DNA of 16,902 bases from Bacillota bacterium. GTDB taxonomy: Bacteria; Bacillota; Limnochordia; Darwinibacteriales; DTU012. Positions 6,388 through 15,200 of this stretch are shown here, one piece after another. The notes beneath the pieces are model-generated. The model saw only the letters and a list, made by a program, of their open reading frames with translations. It did not search any database and was not told where the DNA came from. How positions within the stretch are numbered: position 1 is the stretch's first letter; each line of letters begins with the position of its first letter. A program made the translations under genes and the position numbers. The stretch is from the NCBI GenBank assembly GCA_012521805.1, contig JAAYLQ010000098.1, positions 1-16,902 of the forward strand, written 5' to 3'.

Positions 6388-6981
6388 CCTGATACTTTTC
6401 AGCACGCGGTAGCCGCCTTTTAGGCTGACTGTCTCCACATTTCCAAATACCTCGTGCATTTTTTTCTCCATACTTTTTGCACCCTGCTTAGTGCGGATCA
6501 CCAGCATCAAGCCACCGCCTGGCTTTAGATGCTCGTATGCCTGCTCAACCATGGGATAAATCACCTTTTTACCAGCGCGAATTGGCGGGTTGGTGATAAT
6601 CCAATCATAAACATCAGTTACTTGAGCAAATCCATCGCTCTGCCACACCCGAACATTAGCTAAATTATTTAACGCAGCATTTTGCTTGGCAAGACTGACC
6701 GCCCGCTCATTAATGTCAATCAGGTCGACAGAACCAGCGTGACCGGCTAGATAAGCTGCGGCGATTCCCAGCGGACCATAACCACAGCCAACATCTAACA
6801 CCCGGTCACCCGGTTTAATTTCTAAGGATGAAATCAGCAGCATTGTTCCAAAATCAACAGCGTTTTTGGAGAATACGCCTGCATCTGTCATGAAAACAAA
6901 TTCACGTCCAAAAATATCGGCGGTTAACTGGATGGATTCGTGTTCCGATTGGGGTTTTGAGGTAAAATAGTGCTCAGCCAT
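6382..6981 (-). CDS. Class I SAM-dependent methyltransferase, RsmC/YbxB-like
   Basis: This 199-residue protein is a Rossmann-fold methyltransferase. The SAM-binding motif I is LDVGCGYGPLG (62-72), the acidic motif II is VDLIDINERAV (85-95), and NPPIRAGK (131-138) is the N-P-P-[IF] signature of enzymes that methylate exocyclic amino groups of nucleobases. The FMTDAGVFSKNAVDFGTMLLI block is typical of the RsmC/YbxB family, so methylation of a guanine in 16S rRNA is the likely role, by homology only. It matches the short single-domain Bacillota form rather than the two-domain enterobacterial RsmC. The start is ATG 6981, with GGAG 6 nt upstream inside the preceding gene's end; a TTG at 6993 is less likely. 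It follows the TPR gene's stop after one base, indicating coupling. Confidence 0.88.
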   Translation of the reverse strand: MAEHYFTSKPQSEHESIQLTADIFGREFVFMTDAGVFSKNAVDFGTMLLISSLEIKPGDRVLDVGCGYGPLGIAAAYLAGHAGSVDLIDINERAVSLAKQNAALNNLANVRVWQSDGFAQVTDVYDWIITNPPIRAGKKVIYPMVEQAYEHLKPGGGLMLVIRTKQGAKSMEKKMHEVFGNVETVSLKGGYRVLKSIRN

Positions 6982-6982
6982 T

Positions 6983-8230
6983 TCAGTCTCCAACAGTCAA
7001 TTCTAATATTTTTTGTTGATAGAAATCAACCTCAGCTTGATCATTTAGTGCTCCATATACTAAAACTAAATGATGATAGATATCTGCCAGCTTGCTGTGA
7101 TCTGCTTGATCAGCAGCTTGCAGTAAATAGTGCAGTGCTTTATCATAATCCTTTACTAAATAATACCCATAACCCAAGGTGTCTAAATAACTTGCTTTTG
7201 GTTCTAAGGTGACCGCTTTATACGCCAGATTGATTGCTTCCGACAGATTTGACTCAGCCAGCATGTATGTATAAGCTAAATTGTTCAGTGCAGCTGGATG
7301 GTTTGGCTCCAGCATCAACCACTGCTGATAGCTTTCAACTGCGCCGAGATAGTTGCCAACCATTCCATAACTGCGGGCCAGCTCTTTGTAGGCTGGGATG
7401 TAATATGGATCAATATTTAACAGCTGGCGAAAATAATGAATCACATTGTGATGATCCCCCTGCTCACTGGCGTGACTGCCTTTAACCAAATACTCACCAA
7501 GCTGCTCTAGTTCAGTTAAATCCAGTGGCTGCTCATTTATTTCCCAGTTCTGAAAGGTAAGGATGATCTGGGCTTGACCATCGCTAACTTCCAGCTCCCG
7601 GGGAAACCAGTGACCATCGGTCTTACCTAAGCGAATAATGCCATCCCAATTCTCCTGCCTAACCGCAAGGGTAAAGAATTCTACACCCAGCTTGTGCTCT
7701 GCATCCACCTGGTACTGCCGCAGCGATAAGATATTGGTTCCGCTTTCATCAGTAATGCGCAGGGGAATATGGGTCTCCCGATCAAACCAATAAGTAATCA
7801 AATCTGGACACTGATAGCGGGCGACAGCCCGCCCTCCAACCATTTCATCGCTCAAAAAAGTGACTGCTTTGCTGTTAGCTTCAAGCAGTTGTCCAAACAA
7901 GGTTTGAAACACCGAAAAAGGTTGAATCGGCTCGTATTGATACTCCACATGACCAGACGCGGTGATCACCGCTGTGAAATCCTGATATCCTTTCACCCGC
8001 TGCCACTGATTGCTGGCATTTGCAGCTCGAAAAGTAAATTTATCCGGCAGAGTCACGGTAAACAGACCAGTGACAACCTGCTCTTCGCTGCCATCAAGAT
8101 AGCGCCAGGTCAGCTCTGCAGTAGCTGTGTGGTAATCAACAAAAGGGGGAACTGCGGCTTGTCCTAAAACAGCCCAGCCGAGCAGTATTATGCTGATCAC
8201 CGCAGTAACAAGACTGGTTCTAATAAGCAT
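6983..8230 (-). CDS. Exported protein with LolA/RseB-like N-domain and C-terminal TPR repeats
   Basis: The 415-residue protein begins with a signal peptide (MLIRTSLVTAVISIILLGWAVLGQA, probable cleavage near 25-26, no lipobox cysteine). Residues about 30-230 are strand-rich and resemble LolA/MucB-RseB-like lipoprotein-binding domains: repeated amphipathic strands and the segment YWFDRETHIPLRITDESG, like the tyrosine-Trp-Asp plus 'glPL' strand of those families. From about 250 onward are three to four tetratricopeptide repeats, for example PAALNNLAYTYMLAESNLSEAINLAYKAVTLEP and LDTLGYGYYLVKDYDKALHYLLQA. It is likely an extracytoplasmic scaffold or sensor, with unknown partner. ATG 8230 is preferred, since AAGGTG lies 6 nt before it and it gives a normal signal peptide; GTG 8245 is the alternative. 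It overlaps the deoC end by 11 nt. Confidence 0.68.
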   Translation of the reverse strand: MLIRTSLVTAVISIILLGWAVLGQAAVPPFVDYHTATAELTWRYLDGSEEQVVTGLFTVTLPDKFTFRAANASNQWQRVKGYQDFTAVITASGHVEYQYEPIQPFSVFQTLFGQLLEANSKAVTFLSDEMVGGRAVARYQCPDLITYWFDRETHIPLRITDESGTNILSLRQYQVDAEHKLGVEFFTLAVRQENWDGIIRLGKTDGHWFPRELEVSDGQAQIILTFQNWEINEQPLDLTELEQLGEYLVKGSHASEQGDHHNVIHYFRQLLNIDPYYIPAYKELARSYGMVGNYLGAVESYQQWLMLEPNHPAALNNLAYTYMLAESNLSEAINLAYKAVTLEPKASYLDTLGYGYYLVKDYDKALHYLLQAADQADHSKLADIYHHLVLVYGALNDQAEVDFYQQKILELTVGD

Positions 8231-9002
8231 CAGGTTCACCTTCACTCAAATTGACAATCGCAATTCCTGAACTGGTACCAATCCGATTCGCACCGGCCTG
8301 CAGGAATGCCCGGACACTGTCAGCATCCCGAATCCCACCGGCAGCTTTTACTCCGCAGTCTGTTCCTACTGCTCTCCGCATCAGATTAACTGCAGCTAAA
8401 GTCGCTCCGCCGCCGGCAAAGCCAGTGGCAGTTTTGACAAAATCAGCTCCAGCCGCCTTAACCAGCAGGGAACCTCTTACAATCTCCTCGTCAGTTAAAT
8501 ATGGAGTTTCCAAAATCACTTTGACGATCCGATCGCCAGCCGCGGCTTTAACCATGGCAATATCCTGATAGACTGCGAAATAGTCTCCACTTTTTAGTGC
8601 TCCAATCGGCAGCACCATATCTAATTCATCGGCTCCCAAGGCAACTGCATCACGGGCTTCAAACACTTTCGCCAGTGTAGAGTTTTGGCCTAACGGAAAT
8701 CCAACCACTGTGCAGACTTTAATTGCAGTTTCAGCTAGAATTTCCACCGCCAATGGAACATAGCGCGGATGAATGCAGACCGATGCAAAGTTGTACCCCT
8801 TCGCCCGCTCTATCTCCTGGCGAATTTGTTCACAGCTGGCTTCAGGCTTCAGCAGCGTATGATCGATATAAACAGCAAGATCAGAATCTATCTCAGGCTG
8901 ATAATCGACAGGGACAACACTAGGTATTTCAATATCCGCTTTCTGTGCCTTAAGGACTGCGTTCAATTCATTGACTTGGGTATTAAACCACTGTAGATCC
9001 AT
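8220..9002 (-). CDS. deoC: Deoxyribose-phosphate aldolase
   Basis: The enzyme splits 2-deoxyribose 5-phosphate into glyceraldehyde 3-phosphate and acetaldehyde, feeding deoxyribonucleosides into glycolysis. The active-site residues are present: Lys190 in DFVKTATGF (Schiff base), Asp128 in ADELDMV, and Lys219 in VKAAGGIRD. IDHTLLKPEAS (46-56), SVCIHPRYV and VVGFPLGQN are further family blocks. At 260 residues it is about 40 longer than typical DeoC, because of an N-terminal extension (1-41) before the barrel. The start at ATG 9002 is firmly set by GGAGGAGGG (9017-9009), so the extension is real, not a mis-start. It is separated by 67 bp from the upstream cyclo-ligase gene and overlaps the next gene. 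No pentomutase or nucleoside phosphorylase genes are nearby. Confidence 0.94.
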   Translation of the reverse strand: MDLQWFNTQVNELNAVLKAQKADIEIPSVVPVDYQPEIDSDLAVYIDHTLLKPEASCEQIRQEIERAKGYNFASVCIHPRYVPLAVEILAETAIKVCTVVGFPLGQNSTLAKVFEARDAVALGADELDMVLPIGALKSGDYFAVYQDIAMVKAAAGDRIVKVILETPYLTDEEIVRGSLLVKAAGADFVKTATGFAGGGATLAAVNLMRRAVGTDCGVKAAGGIRDADSVRAFLQAGANRIGTSSGIAIVNLSEGEPDAY

Positions 9003-9017
9003 TTTATTCCCTCCTCC

Positions 9018-9050
9018 GATTATCATACCCAGAGATAATCTTATCATAAG
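9018..9050. repeat. Small repeat cluster upstream of deoC (operator-like)
   Basis: The direct repeat TTATCATA occurs at 9020-9027 and 9041-9048, exactly 21 bp apart (two helical turns). The same stretch holds the inverted pair GATTATC (9018-9024) / GATAATC (9034-9040) and the palindrome CTTAT-C-ATAAG (9040-9050). It sits directly before the deoC ribosome binding site, the place for a regulator site, but I saw no convincing -35/-10 pair beside it. Confidence 0.35.
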
Positions 9051-9069
9051 TTTCGGCAAAAACCTATTA

Positions 9070-9624
9070 TTATCCTTTTTTGTTAGAACCTGGGCAGATT
9101 ACCAAATCAACAGGCTGATCCCAAGGCTGAACAGGGATATCGCTCCTGATAAAAGGTGGGTAGCACAAACCAACTTTATAACCCTGTACTTGTGGTAAAA
9201 AGCGATCATAATAGCCGCCGCCGTAGCCGATGCGGTATCCTTGGCGATTGAAAGCCAATCCAGGCACTACAATTAAATCGATCTGCTTTGGGTCAAGTTC
9301 GGCATCACTTACAGGTTCATAAATCCCCCAAAAACTTGGTTCTAAATCTTCCCTGCCGGAAATTTCCACAGCAATCATTTCCTTAGGATACCGCCGCACC
9401 TTCGGCACTGCGGTCCGCTTACCGTCAGCCCATGCCTGGTCGAGCAGAGACCAGGTATCTACCTCACTGCCAAAGGAAAGATAAACCATGATCAGCTCAG
9501 CTTCCCGATACTGGGGCAGCTGCCAAAATTGATCATGAATTTCTCGATTCCAGCGGGCGATCAAATCAGGATCTAAATTATCCCGCTCCTGCTTTAAAAG
9601 TTCTCGTAATACCGGTTTCTCCAT
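9070..9624 (-). CDS. 5-formyltetrahydrofolate cyclo-ligase
   Basis: This 184-residue enzyme (5,10-methenyltetrahydrofolate synthetase, YgfA/YqgN family) uses ATP to convert 5-formyl-THF to 5,10-methenyl-THF, returning stored or inhibitory folate to the one-carbon pool. The family signature RIGYGGGYYDRF (131-142) is intact, and LIVVPGLAFNRQGYRIGYGGG and the GIYEPV segment (usual GIPEP) match expectation; the length is normal. Three possible starts are clustered: GTG 9636, ATG 9630 and ATG 9624. AGGTGG (9638-9633) is 8 nt before ATG 9624 and only 2 nt before ATG 9630, so 9624 (MEKPVLRELL) is chosen. The ribosome binding site overlaps the stop codon of the ymfH-like gene, so the two are translationally linked. 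Confidence 0.92.
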   Translation of the reverse strand: MEKPVLRELLKQERDNLDPDLIARWNREIHDQFWQLPQYREAELIMVYLSFGSEVDTWSLLDQAWADGKRTAVPKVRRYPKEMIAVEISGREDLEPSFWGIYEPVSDAELDPKQIDLIVVPGLAFNRQGYRIGYGGGYYDRFLPQVQGYKVGLCYPPFIRSDIPVQPWDQPVDLVICPGSNKKG

Positions 9625-9636
9625 CTTCATCCCCAC

Positions 9637-10908
9637 CTACTCCGGCAGTAAAACTGAAACTGCGCTCCGTTCTAAATCTAACTCCTCCTGGAGGAATTGA
9701 TTAACTTCATCAGCTGTTAAGCTTTCAATCACTTTCGGCACATCCAGGAAGCTGGTGCCGTTAAATAAATGAACAATAAAACTGTTAGCCAAGTAATCGA
9801 GGGAGTTGTGGGCAGCAAAGTAGCTGCCTAGGGACTGGCGCTTCAATCTCTCTACTAAATCGCTGCTTATTTGCTTCCGCTTCAGCTCGGTGATGGCCTC
9901 CCTGATCGCTGCATCTAATTTGTCCGGATCCTCTGTTTCACCACCGATCACCGAAAAGGCATACCGGGGCGCTGCTTGAAAACTGGCGCCAAAGGAATCG
10001 TTGATTAACCCAGAATTATAAAGGCGTTCAAACACCGGCGAACTTTTGGCTGCCAGACTGTGCCAGATCATATTCACCGCAAACTGCTGTTTGAGCAGTT
10101 CCCGGCCGCTGTGGCGCACTGTACCTTTCAGACCTAGGTAGTACCGGGGTTGGGAAATGTTCATCCGCTGTTCAAACCAGGGCTTGCACACTGTGTCTGG
10201 CTCATCAGGAAAGATCCGCTTGATTTCCTGAGCTTGATAGTTCCAGCTTTCCATCTGGGCTTTAATAAGGTCCATAATCTGATGCGGATCAAAATCGCCA
10301 ATTACTACCAAAGCCATATTGGCCGGCTGATAAAACAAGTGATAGCATTCCAGCAGTAAATCCACAGTAATATCTTGAATCGACTCGACTGTGCCGCTCA
10401 CATCGATCCGGATTGGGTGCTTGTGGTACAGGGCATTAAGGAGATTGCGGTAGATTTTTCTGCTGGGGTTATCATCGTACATGCGCAGTTCTTGTTCAAT
10501 AATGCCCCGCTCTTTATCCACATTTTCCGCAGTCAGATAGGGGTTTTGCACAAACCGCAGCAGTTCTGTGAGCGCCTCAGGAAAGTACTCAATAGTTGAA
10601 AACAAATAGGCTGTCAGATTGTAGCTGGTGTAGGCGTTGACACTGGCTCCAAATTGGGCAAAGCGCTGAAACACATGGCCTTCCTCTTCCTCAAACAGTT
10701 TATGCTCCAGGAAATGAGCAATGCCATCGGGTACTTTCACAATTCCTCTGCCTGCTACCTCAAACTCTGAATCTAACGAGCCGTAACGGGTGGCAAACAC
10801 TGCATACTTTTTTTGAAACCCCGGCTTCTGGAGAATATAAACCGGCAGACCATTGCCTAGGATCTCATGATACAAAGGTTCATTGGTGATTGTTCTAATC
10901 AGCTGCAT
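9637..10908 (-). CDS. ymfH: M16 family zinc metallopeptidase, YmfH-like (catalytic partner)
   Basis: This 423-residue protein is an M16 (pitrilysin-family) peptidase. The inverted zinc motif HFLEH (His65, Glu68, His69) is intact, and ERGIIEQE (133-140) supplies the third zinc ligand at Glu140, so it should be active. The KLFEEEEGHVFQRFAQFGASVNAYTSYNLTAYLFST region matches B. subtilis YmfH. The C-terminal half carries the second, inactive M16 domain, including the segment NDSFGASFQAAPRYAFSVIGGE. The start ATG shares a base with the stop of the ymfF-like gene (TGATG), so the two proteins are made in step, consistent with a heterodimer of one active and one inactive subunit. The homologous pair in B. 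subtilis has been linked to EF-P modification; its substrate here is unknown. No signal peptide is seen, so it is cytoplasmic. Confidence 0.87.
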   Translation of the reverse strand: MQLIRTITNEPLYHEILGNGLPVYILQKPGFQKKYAVFATRYGSLDSEFEVAGRGIVKVPDGIAHFLEHKLFEEEEGHVFQRFAQFGASVNAYTSYNLTAYLFSTIEYFPEALTELLRFVQNPYLTAENVDKERGIIEQELRMYDDNPSRKIYRNLLNALYHKHPIRIDVSGTVESIQDITVDLLLECYHLFYQPANMALVVIGDFDPHQIMDLIKAQMESWNYQAQEIKRIFPDEPDTVCKPWFEQRMNISQPRYYLGLKGTVRHSGRELLKQQFAVNMIWHSLAAKSSPVFERLYNSGLINDSFGASFQAAPRYAFSVIGGETEDPDKLDAAIREAITELKRKQISSDLVERLKRQSLGSYFAAHNSLDYLANSFIVHLFNGTSFLDVPKVIESLTADEVNQFLQEELDLERSAVSVLLPE

Positions 10909-12176
10909 CAGTTTTCCCCCTTTGGTCCTGATAGGAAGTAAATTGTATCTAATTTGATACCCTGGGCAGCCTGCTGTACCTGTTCCTTGGTAACCGCGGC
11001 AATGCTGTCCATAACTGTTTGGGGTGTCCGCAGTTCTTGATTAACTATTCCGATTAAGTTGCGGTCAATCAGTGAGCCCGGATCATCAACCATTGATCTG
11101 ATACCGCTGATCAATCCGATTTTCGTCCGCTCCAGCTCATCGTCGGTGATGCTGCCGGCCTGCATGGCTGCAACCTGCTCTCGGATAATGTCAACCGCCT
11201 GCTGATAAGCCTGGGGAGCAATTCCTGCTGTAATTGTAATCAGACCTTTAGTACCTTCCAAACTGGAGCCGACATAGTAAGCAAGACTCGCTTTTTCCCG
11301 CACATTCAGGAACAGTTTTGAATGGGGGTATACTCCCAACACACCGTTGGCCACCATTAAAGCATAATAATCGGGAGATAAATATTGCTGTTCTGTGCGG
11401 CAGCAGATTACCAGCACAGCCTGCTGGACATCCCGTGTTTCATGAATTTCTTGCTCTCTAATATCCCTTTTCGTAGTGACCGGAGGCAGCTGCTGTACTG
11501 TGGTGCGCTGCCACTGCCAGGCTCTGATCATGTCCGGCAGTTGATCTAACTTCGGACCCACAGCAAAGATATCAATTGGACTTGAAGCTAAAGCTCTGCG
11601 GTACTGCTGGTATACAAACTCTGGTTGGAGCTGATCAATCTGCTCCCGCTCACCATATTTGTATAAGCCGAACGGCTCGTCTTTGCACATATGCTTTACG
11701 GCACGCCACACGGCATAGGCTCGTTTATCATTGATCAAACCATCAACTAGTTTGCCTAAATTAGTTTTTTCCTGCTGAAAGTATTCCTGCTTAAAGCTTC
11801 CGTTTTCCACCAGCGGATCAGTAATTAACTCACCTAAGGTCGCCAAACCTTCTGCCAAAACTTGGTCCCCATTGGGAATCAGATGGGGGGCTACCATATC
11901 AAAATAGAATTCCATTATTTGGCGCTCACCAATCTTTGCCACATCCGCTCCTAATGCTGATCCGTACAGATTTTCCATCTTTTGCGCCAGGGAAAGCCTG
12001 GTTGGGTTCGACCTGGTTCCCTGAACTAAAACCATGGGTATCAAAGCGTTAGCAGCGGCAGTTTCAGCTGTAAGACTATTTTGGACAAACACTTTAACTG
12101 TAAGAGTGGTGAATTTATCGGTTTCACACAAGTAAAGATTGATGCCATCAGCGATCTGATGCCGGATAAAATCCAC
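10908..12176 (-). CDS. ymfF: M16 family peptidase-like protein, YmfF-like (inactive partner)
   Basis: This 422-residue M16-fold protein lacks the HxxEH zinc motif: the corresponding region reads ANALIPMVLVQGTRSNPTRLSLAQKMENLYGSALGADV, which matches YmfF-type proteins that act as the non-catalytic half of a pair. The second half has an M16 C-domain (YALMVANGVLGVYPHSKLFLNVREKASLAYYVGSSLEGTKGLITITAGI), including the R/Y-type substrate-grip region expected of the partner subunit. The start is ambiguous. ATG 12182 is preceded by GGAGG at only 1 nt, whereas GTG 12176 (codon 3 of that frame) is 7 nt from it, so GTG is chosen, giving (M)DFIRHQIADGINLY. The gene lies about 25 bp after the addA stop and overlaps ymfH by one base. 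Confidence 0.87.
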   Translation of the reverse strand: MDFIRHQIADGINLYLCETDKFTTLTVKVFVQNSLTAETAAANALIPMVLVQGTRSNPTRLSLAQKMENLYGSALGADVAKIGERQIMEFYFDMVAPHLIPNGDQVLAEGLATLGELITDPLVENGSFKQEYFQQEKTNLGKLVDGLINDKRAYAVWRAVKHMCKDEPFGLYKYGEREQIDQLQPEFVYQQYRRALASSPIDIFAVGPKLDQLPDMIRAWQWQRTTVQQLPPVTTKRDIREQEIHETRDVQQAVLVICCRTEQQYLSPDYYALMVANGVLGVYPHSKLFLNVREKASLAYYVGSSLEGTKGLITITAGIAPQAYQQAVDIIREQVAAMQAGSITDDELERTKIGLISGIRSMVDDPGSLIDRNLIGIVNQELRTPQTVMDSIAAVTKEQVQQAAQGIKLDTIYFLSGPKGEN

Positions 12177-12183
12177 AAACATC

Positions 12184-12188
12184 CCTCC
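12184..12188 (-). promoter_or_regulatory. Ribosome binding site deciding the ymfF-like start
   Basis: GGAGG on the minus strand is separated by one base from ATG 12182 but by 7 bases from GTG 12176, the spacing normally used. The GTG start is therefore favoured; the two proteins differ by only two residues. Confidence 0.6.
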
Positions 12189-12201
12189 GTGACGTTGATA
12201 C

Positions 12202-15200
12202 CTACTTGATTTCTAGTTTGCCCATTCCGGCAGTTATTTCTCCAAAGTTGATGCGAGTTTGGTCTAGATGACGGCAGTCATAAGGACAGTAGCGGCAGTC
12301 ATCTGCGACTGGGAACGCGTCTGCCTGCTCTTTTTCACCCCGCTGAATCTGCCTGCACGCCTCAAGCAGCCATTTTTCAGTAGCTTCTGTATCTAAACAA
12401 CCAGACTCAGCTCGATAGATTACATCAGGGAATAAAAAGTATAAACCTGCCTCCAAAATTGGTTTCCTGGTCATTATATGCAGGGCCCATGCATAAATGC
12501 GCAGCTGCATTTCATAGGAGGCAGCGGTTTCTGCTACCTGCTCTGGCGTGATCTGGTTTGTTTTTAAGTCCATAATCTTGAGACCCTGTTCAGTATGGAT
12601 AACCTGATCTATTGTACCGGTAATCAGGAACTGGTCTAAGGGTACCGCAAATTCTACTTCATGCTCTACTTTTAGCCCTTGAATTCCCTGGAAAAAATCG
12701 CCAGTGAGATAGCGCTGGATAATCTGATCCAGTTCCTCCCTTTCCCTGCTGCTCACCTTGATTCCTTCCATGGCAATCGCCCAGTCTAATAACTCCTGAG
12801 CATCAGCACCGGTGTGAAGATGCTCACACACCCGATGCACAATATTGCCCCTTTGCAGCGGATCCAAAGTGCCGGAAACAGTGTTACCCTGCCCTGCTGA
12901 TACCAATTCCGGTACCCGCAGCAGGTAGCGGTAATAATAGCGGCGGGGACAAAGGGCATAAATCATCAGGGATGTAGCTGAAAAACTGGCCAATGTATAA
13001 TGATCCGGAACAGTAATCTTGGGTATACTGGTGCTGATTGCCTCTACCGCTGCCGCAGTCTCCTCCCTGTAATTTTCCCCTGTCTCGATCTCACTGATAG
13101 TCGCAAACAGTTCAGGTTCAATCTGTTCCAGTCCGGATAAAATCCATTCCCACCACGAGCGGAGATTTTCCAAAGGCTGACCCAGCTTATAATCGGAAGC
13201 TGTGCCGACCCCGCAGAGAACCAGCTGCTCTTCGGCCCTGGTTGCCGCCACATACAACAGCCGCTTCGCCTCCGCTACTGCTTCCTGCTTCAATACAGCT
13301 TTGATCTGCTGGTGCACTGTGGTATCCCGCAGCGTTAAGCCCCACTCTGGGTGATAGTGAAGTCTGCCCCGCTCAGGCGTAACTGCCGGTCTGCAGAGAT
13401 CCGGCAGGATCACAACGGGAAATTCCAAACCCTTCGACCCATGGATAGTCATAATGGTAACCACATCGGCAGACTCGCTGTCTAAGCGGGCCTCTCCTTC
13501 CCGTCCCTGCTGTTCTATCAGCTGATCAATATAATGCAGCTGCTCGGTAAAGGACACATAACCTTTTGCCCATAACTGCCAGCTGGTTTCCTGCAGCTTC
13601 TTAATATTCGCTAACCGCTGTTCTCCCATAGGCAGGGATAGAGTTCGGCCGCAAAAATCTGTTGCTTCAAGGAGGGTGTCAATAAACTGAGGCGCCGGCA
13701 GCGTCACTAACTGCTGCTGCAGGAAAGGATACAGTTTGTGGGCTGCAGCGATCTTTTCTTGATCCTCGGGGACAATCTGATCAAATTTACCCGCTTGATA
13801 CCAATACAAACCATGATCCGATACGGCAAAAAAGGGTGAACGGAGGACGCAGATCTGACTGATCTGATCTGAGGAATCCTGAAGCCATTTAACAAAATGG
13901 AGAATGTCCTGGATCTCTGGCCTTTGATAAAAACCGCGCCCCGAAAGATTGACAAAAGGTATCCTGTGTTTATGCAGCTCCCGCTCGTAAATACCGGCGT
14001 AAGTCATGGAGCTGAACAAAAGGGTGATGTCTTTATAGCGGTAGCCCTGTTCCGCAGTTAAATGGCGGATATATTTGGCGATCTGCTCTGCCTCAGCAGC
14101 TCGCTCATCTGCACTGTTTTCACCTTTAGCTGTCTGCAGGACAGCAACCAGCGGCTGACCCTTCCTTTCCCTTTTGGGATTGGCTGGGGTGAACTGCATC
14201 AAACCATCAGCAAAAACCTGGCTGAAAAACTTGTTGCTGAACTCGATTAGTTCAGGACGGGAACGAAAATTATCCCCTAAGGTCAGCTCGAGGCCGCCAC
14301 TAGCTTTAATTTCATTCTGCAGTTCAAGGAATACTTCTACTTGGGCTCCACGAAACCGATAAATAGACTGTTTGGGATCGCCAACAACAAACAGTTTGGC
14401 CTCGGGATGATCTGCCAAGGAGGCAATAATCCGCTTCTGCACCAGATTGATATCCTGGGCCTCATCCACCATAACATGGCGGTAGCGGTAAGCTTGATCA
14501 ATCTCCCCGTGGGACAGCAGTTGTTCTGCCAACCGCTCCAAGTCATTGTAATCTAGGAGCCCTAAAGCTTTTTTGCGCCGCTGGTACTCCTCCTCTATCG
14601 CTGCAAGCAGATCTCCTAGTTTCAGCAGAATTTCATTTGCCTCTAAGTCAAACAGAAGCTGACTCAACGAGCTGCACAGTTCTTTTAGCTCCTGCACCTC
14701 AGCTTTTAAATCTTTGGCCCAATTGCCGCCGAACAATCCTGCCAGCTCGCTCACAATCTCCCGTTCACTGCGGAGCGGCTCCTTTAGATTGGCTAAGTAT
14801 TCATTAAATACACGGCGGATATCAGTTGTTACCTGCTGCTTGCTGTCGGAAAGTTCAGCTGCCACCAGGCTGTCCAGCCAAGCGGGAAGCCGCACCAACA
14901 GCTCCTGGCGCAGCGCAGCAATCTGGGGCCTAAGCTCTGCTGATTGGTCAGGCACTTTAAAACTAGGGTCACCTTTGCTGATAATGCGTTCATAAATCTC
15001 CACCAGATCTGCCACAAAGGAGCTGGTCTGACGATAGCTTTCCCCCAAAGCTGTAAGCTCTGGATCCTGGTTTGCCCGGGCTAGAGCCACCTGTTCCTCA
15101 ACAATCTGCAGCAGTAGTCCCCGACTTTCCCACTCCTCTGCCATGCGAAAGCGCGGATCAATCTGAGCCTGGCAGGGGTGATCCGCAACCAGCCGCTGAC

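Noticed and set aside
7769..8167. 132-codon plus-strand open frame opposite the LolA/TPR gene
   Set aside because: It is a shadow of a well-supported coding frame on the other strand, without a ribosome binding site or recognisable domains.
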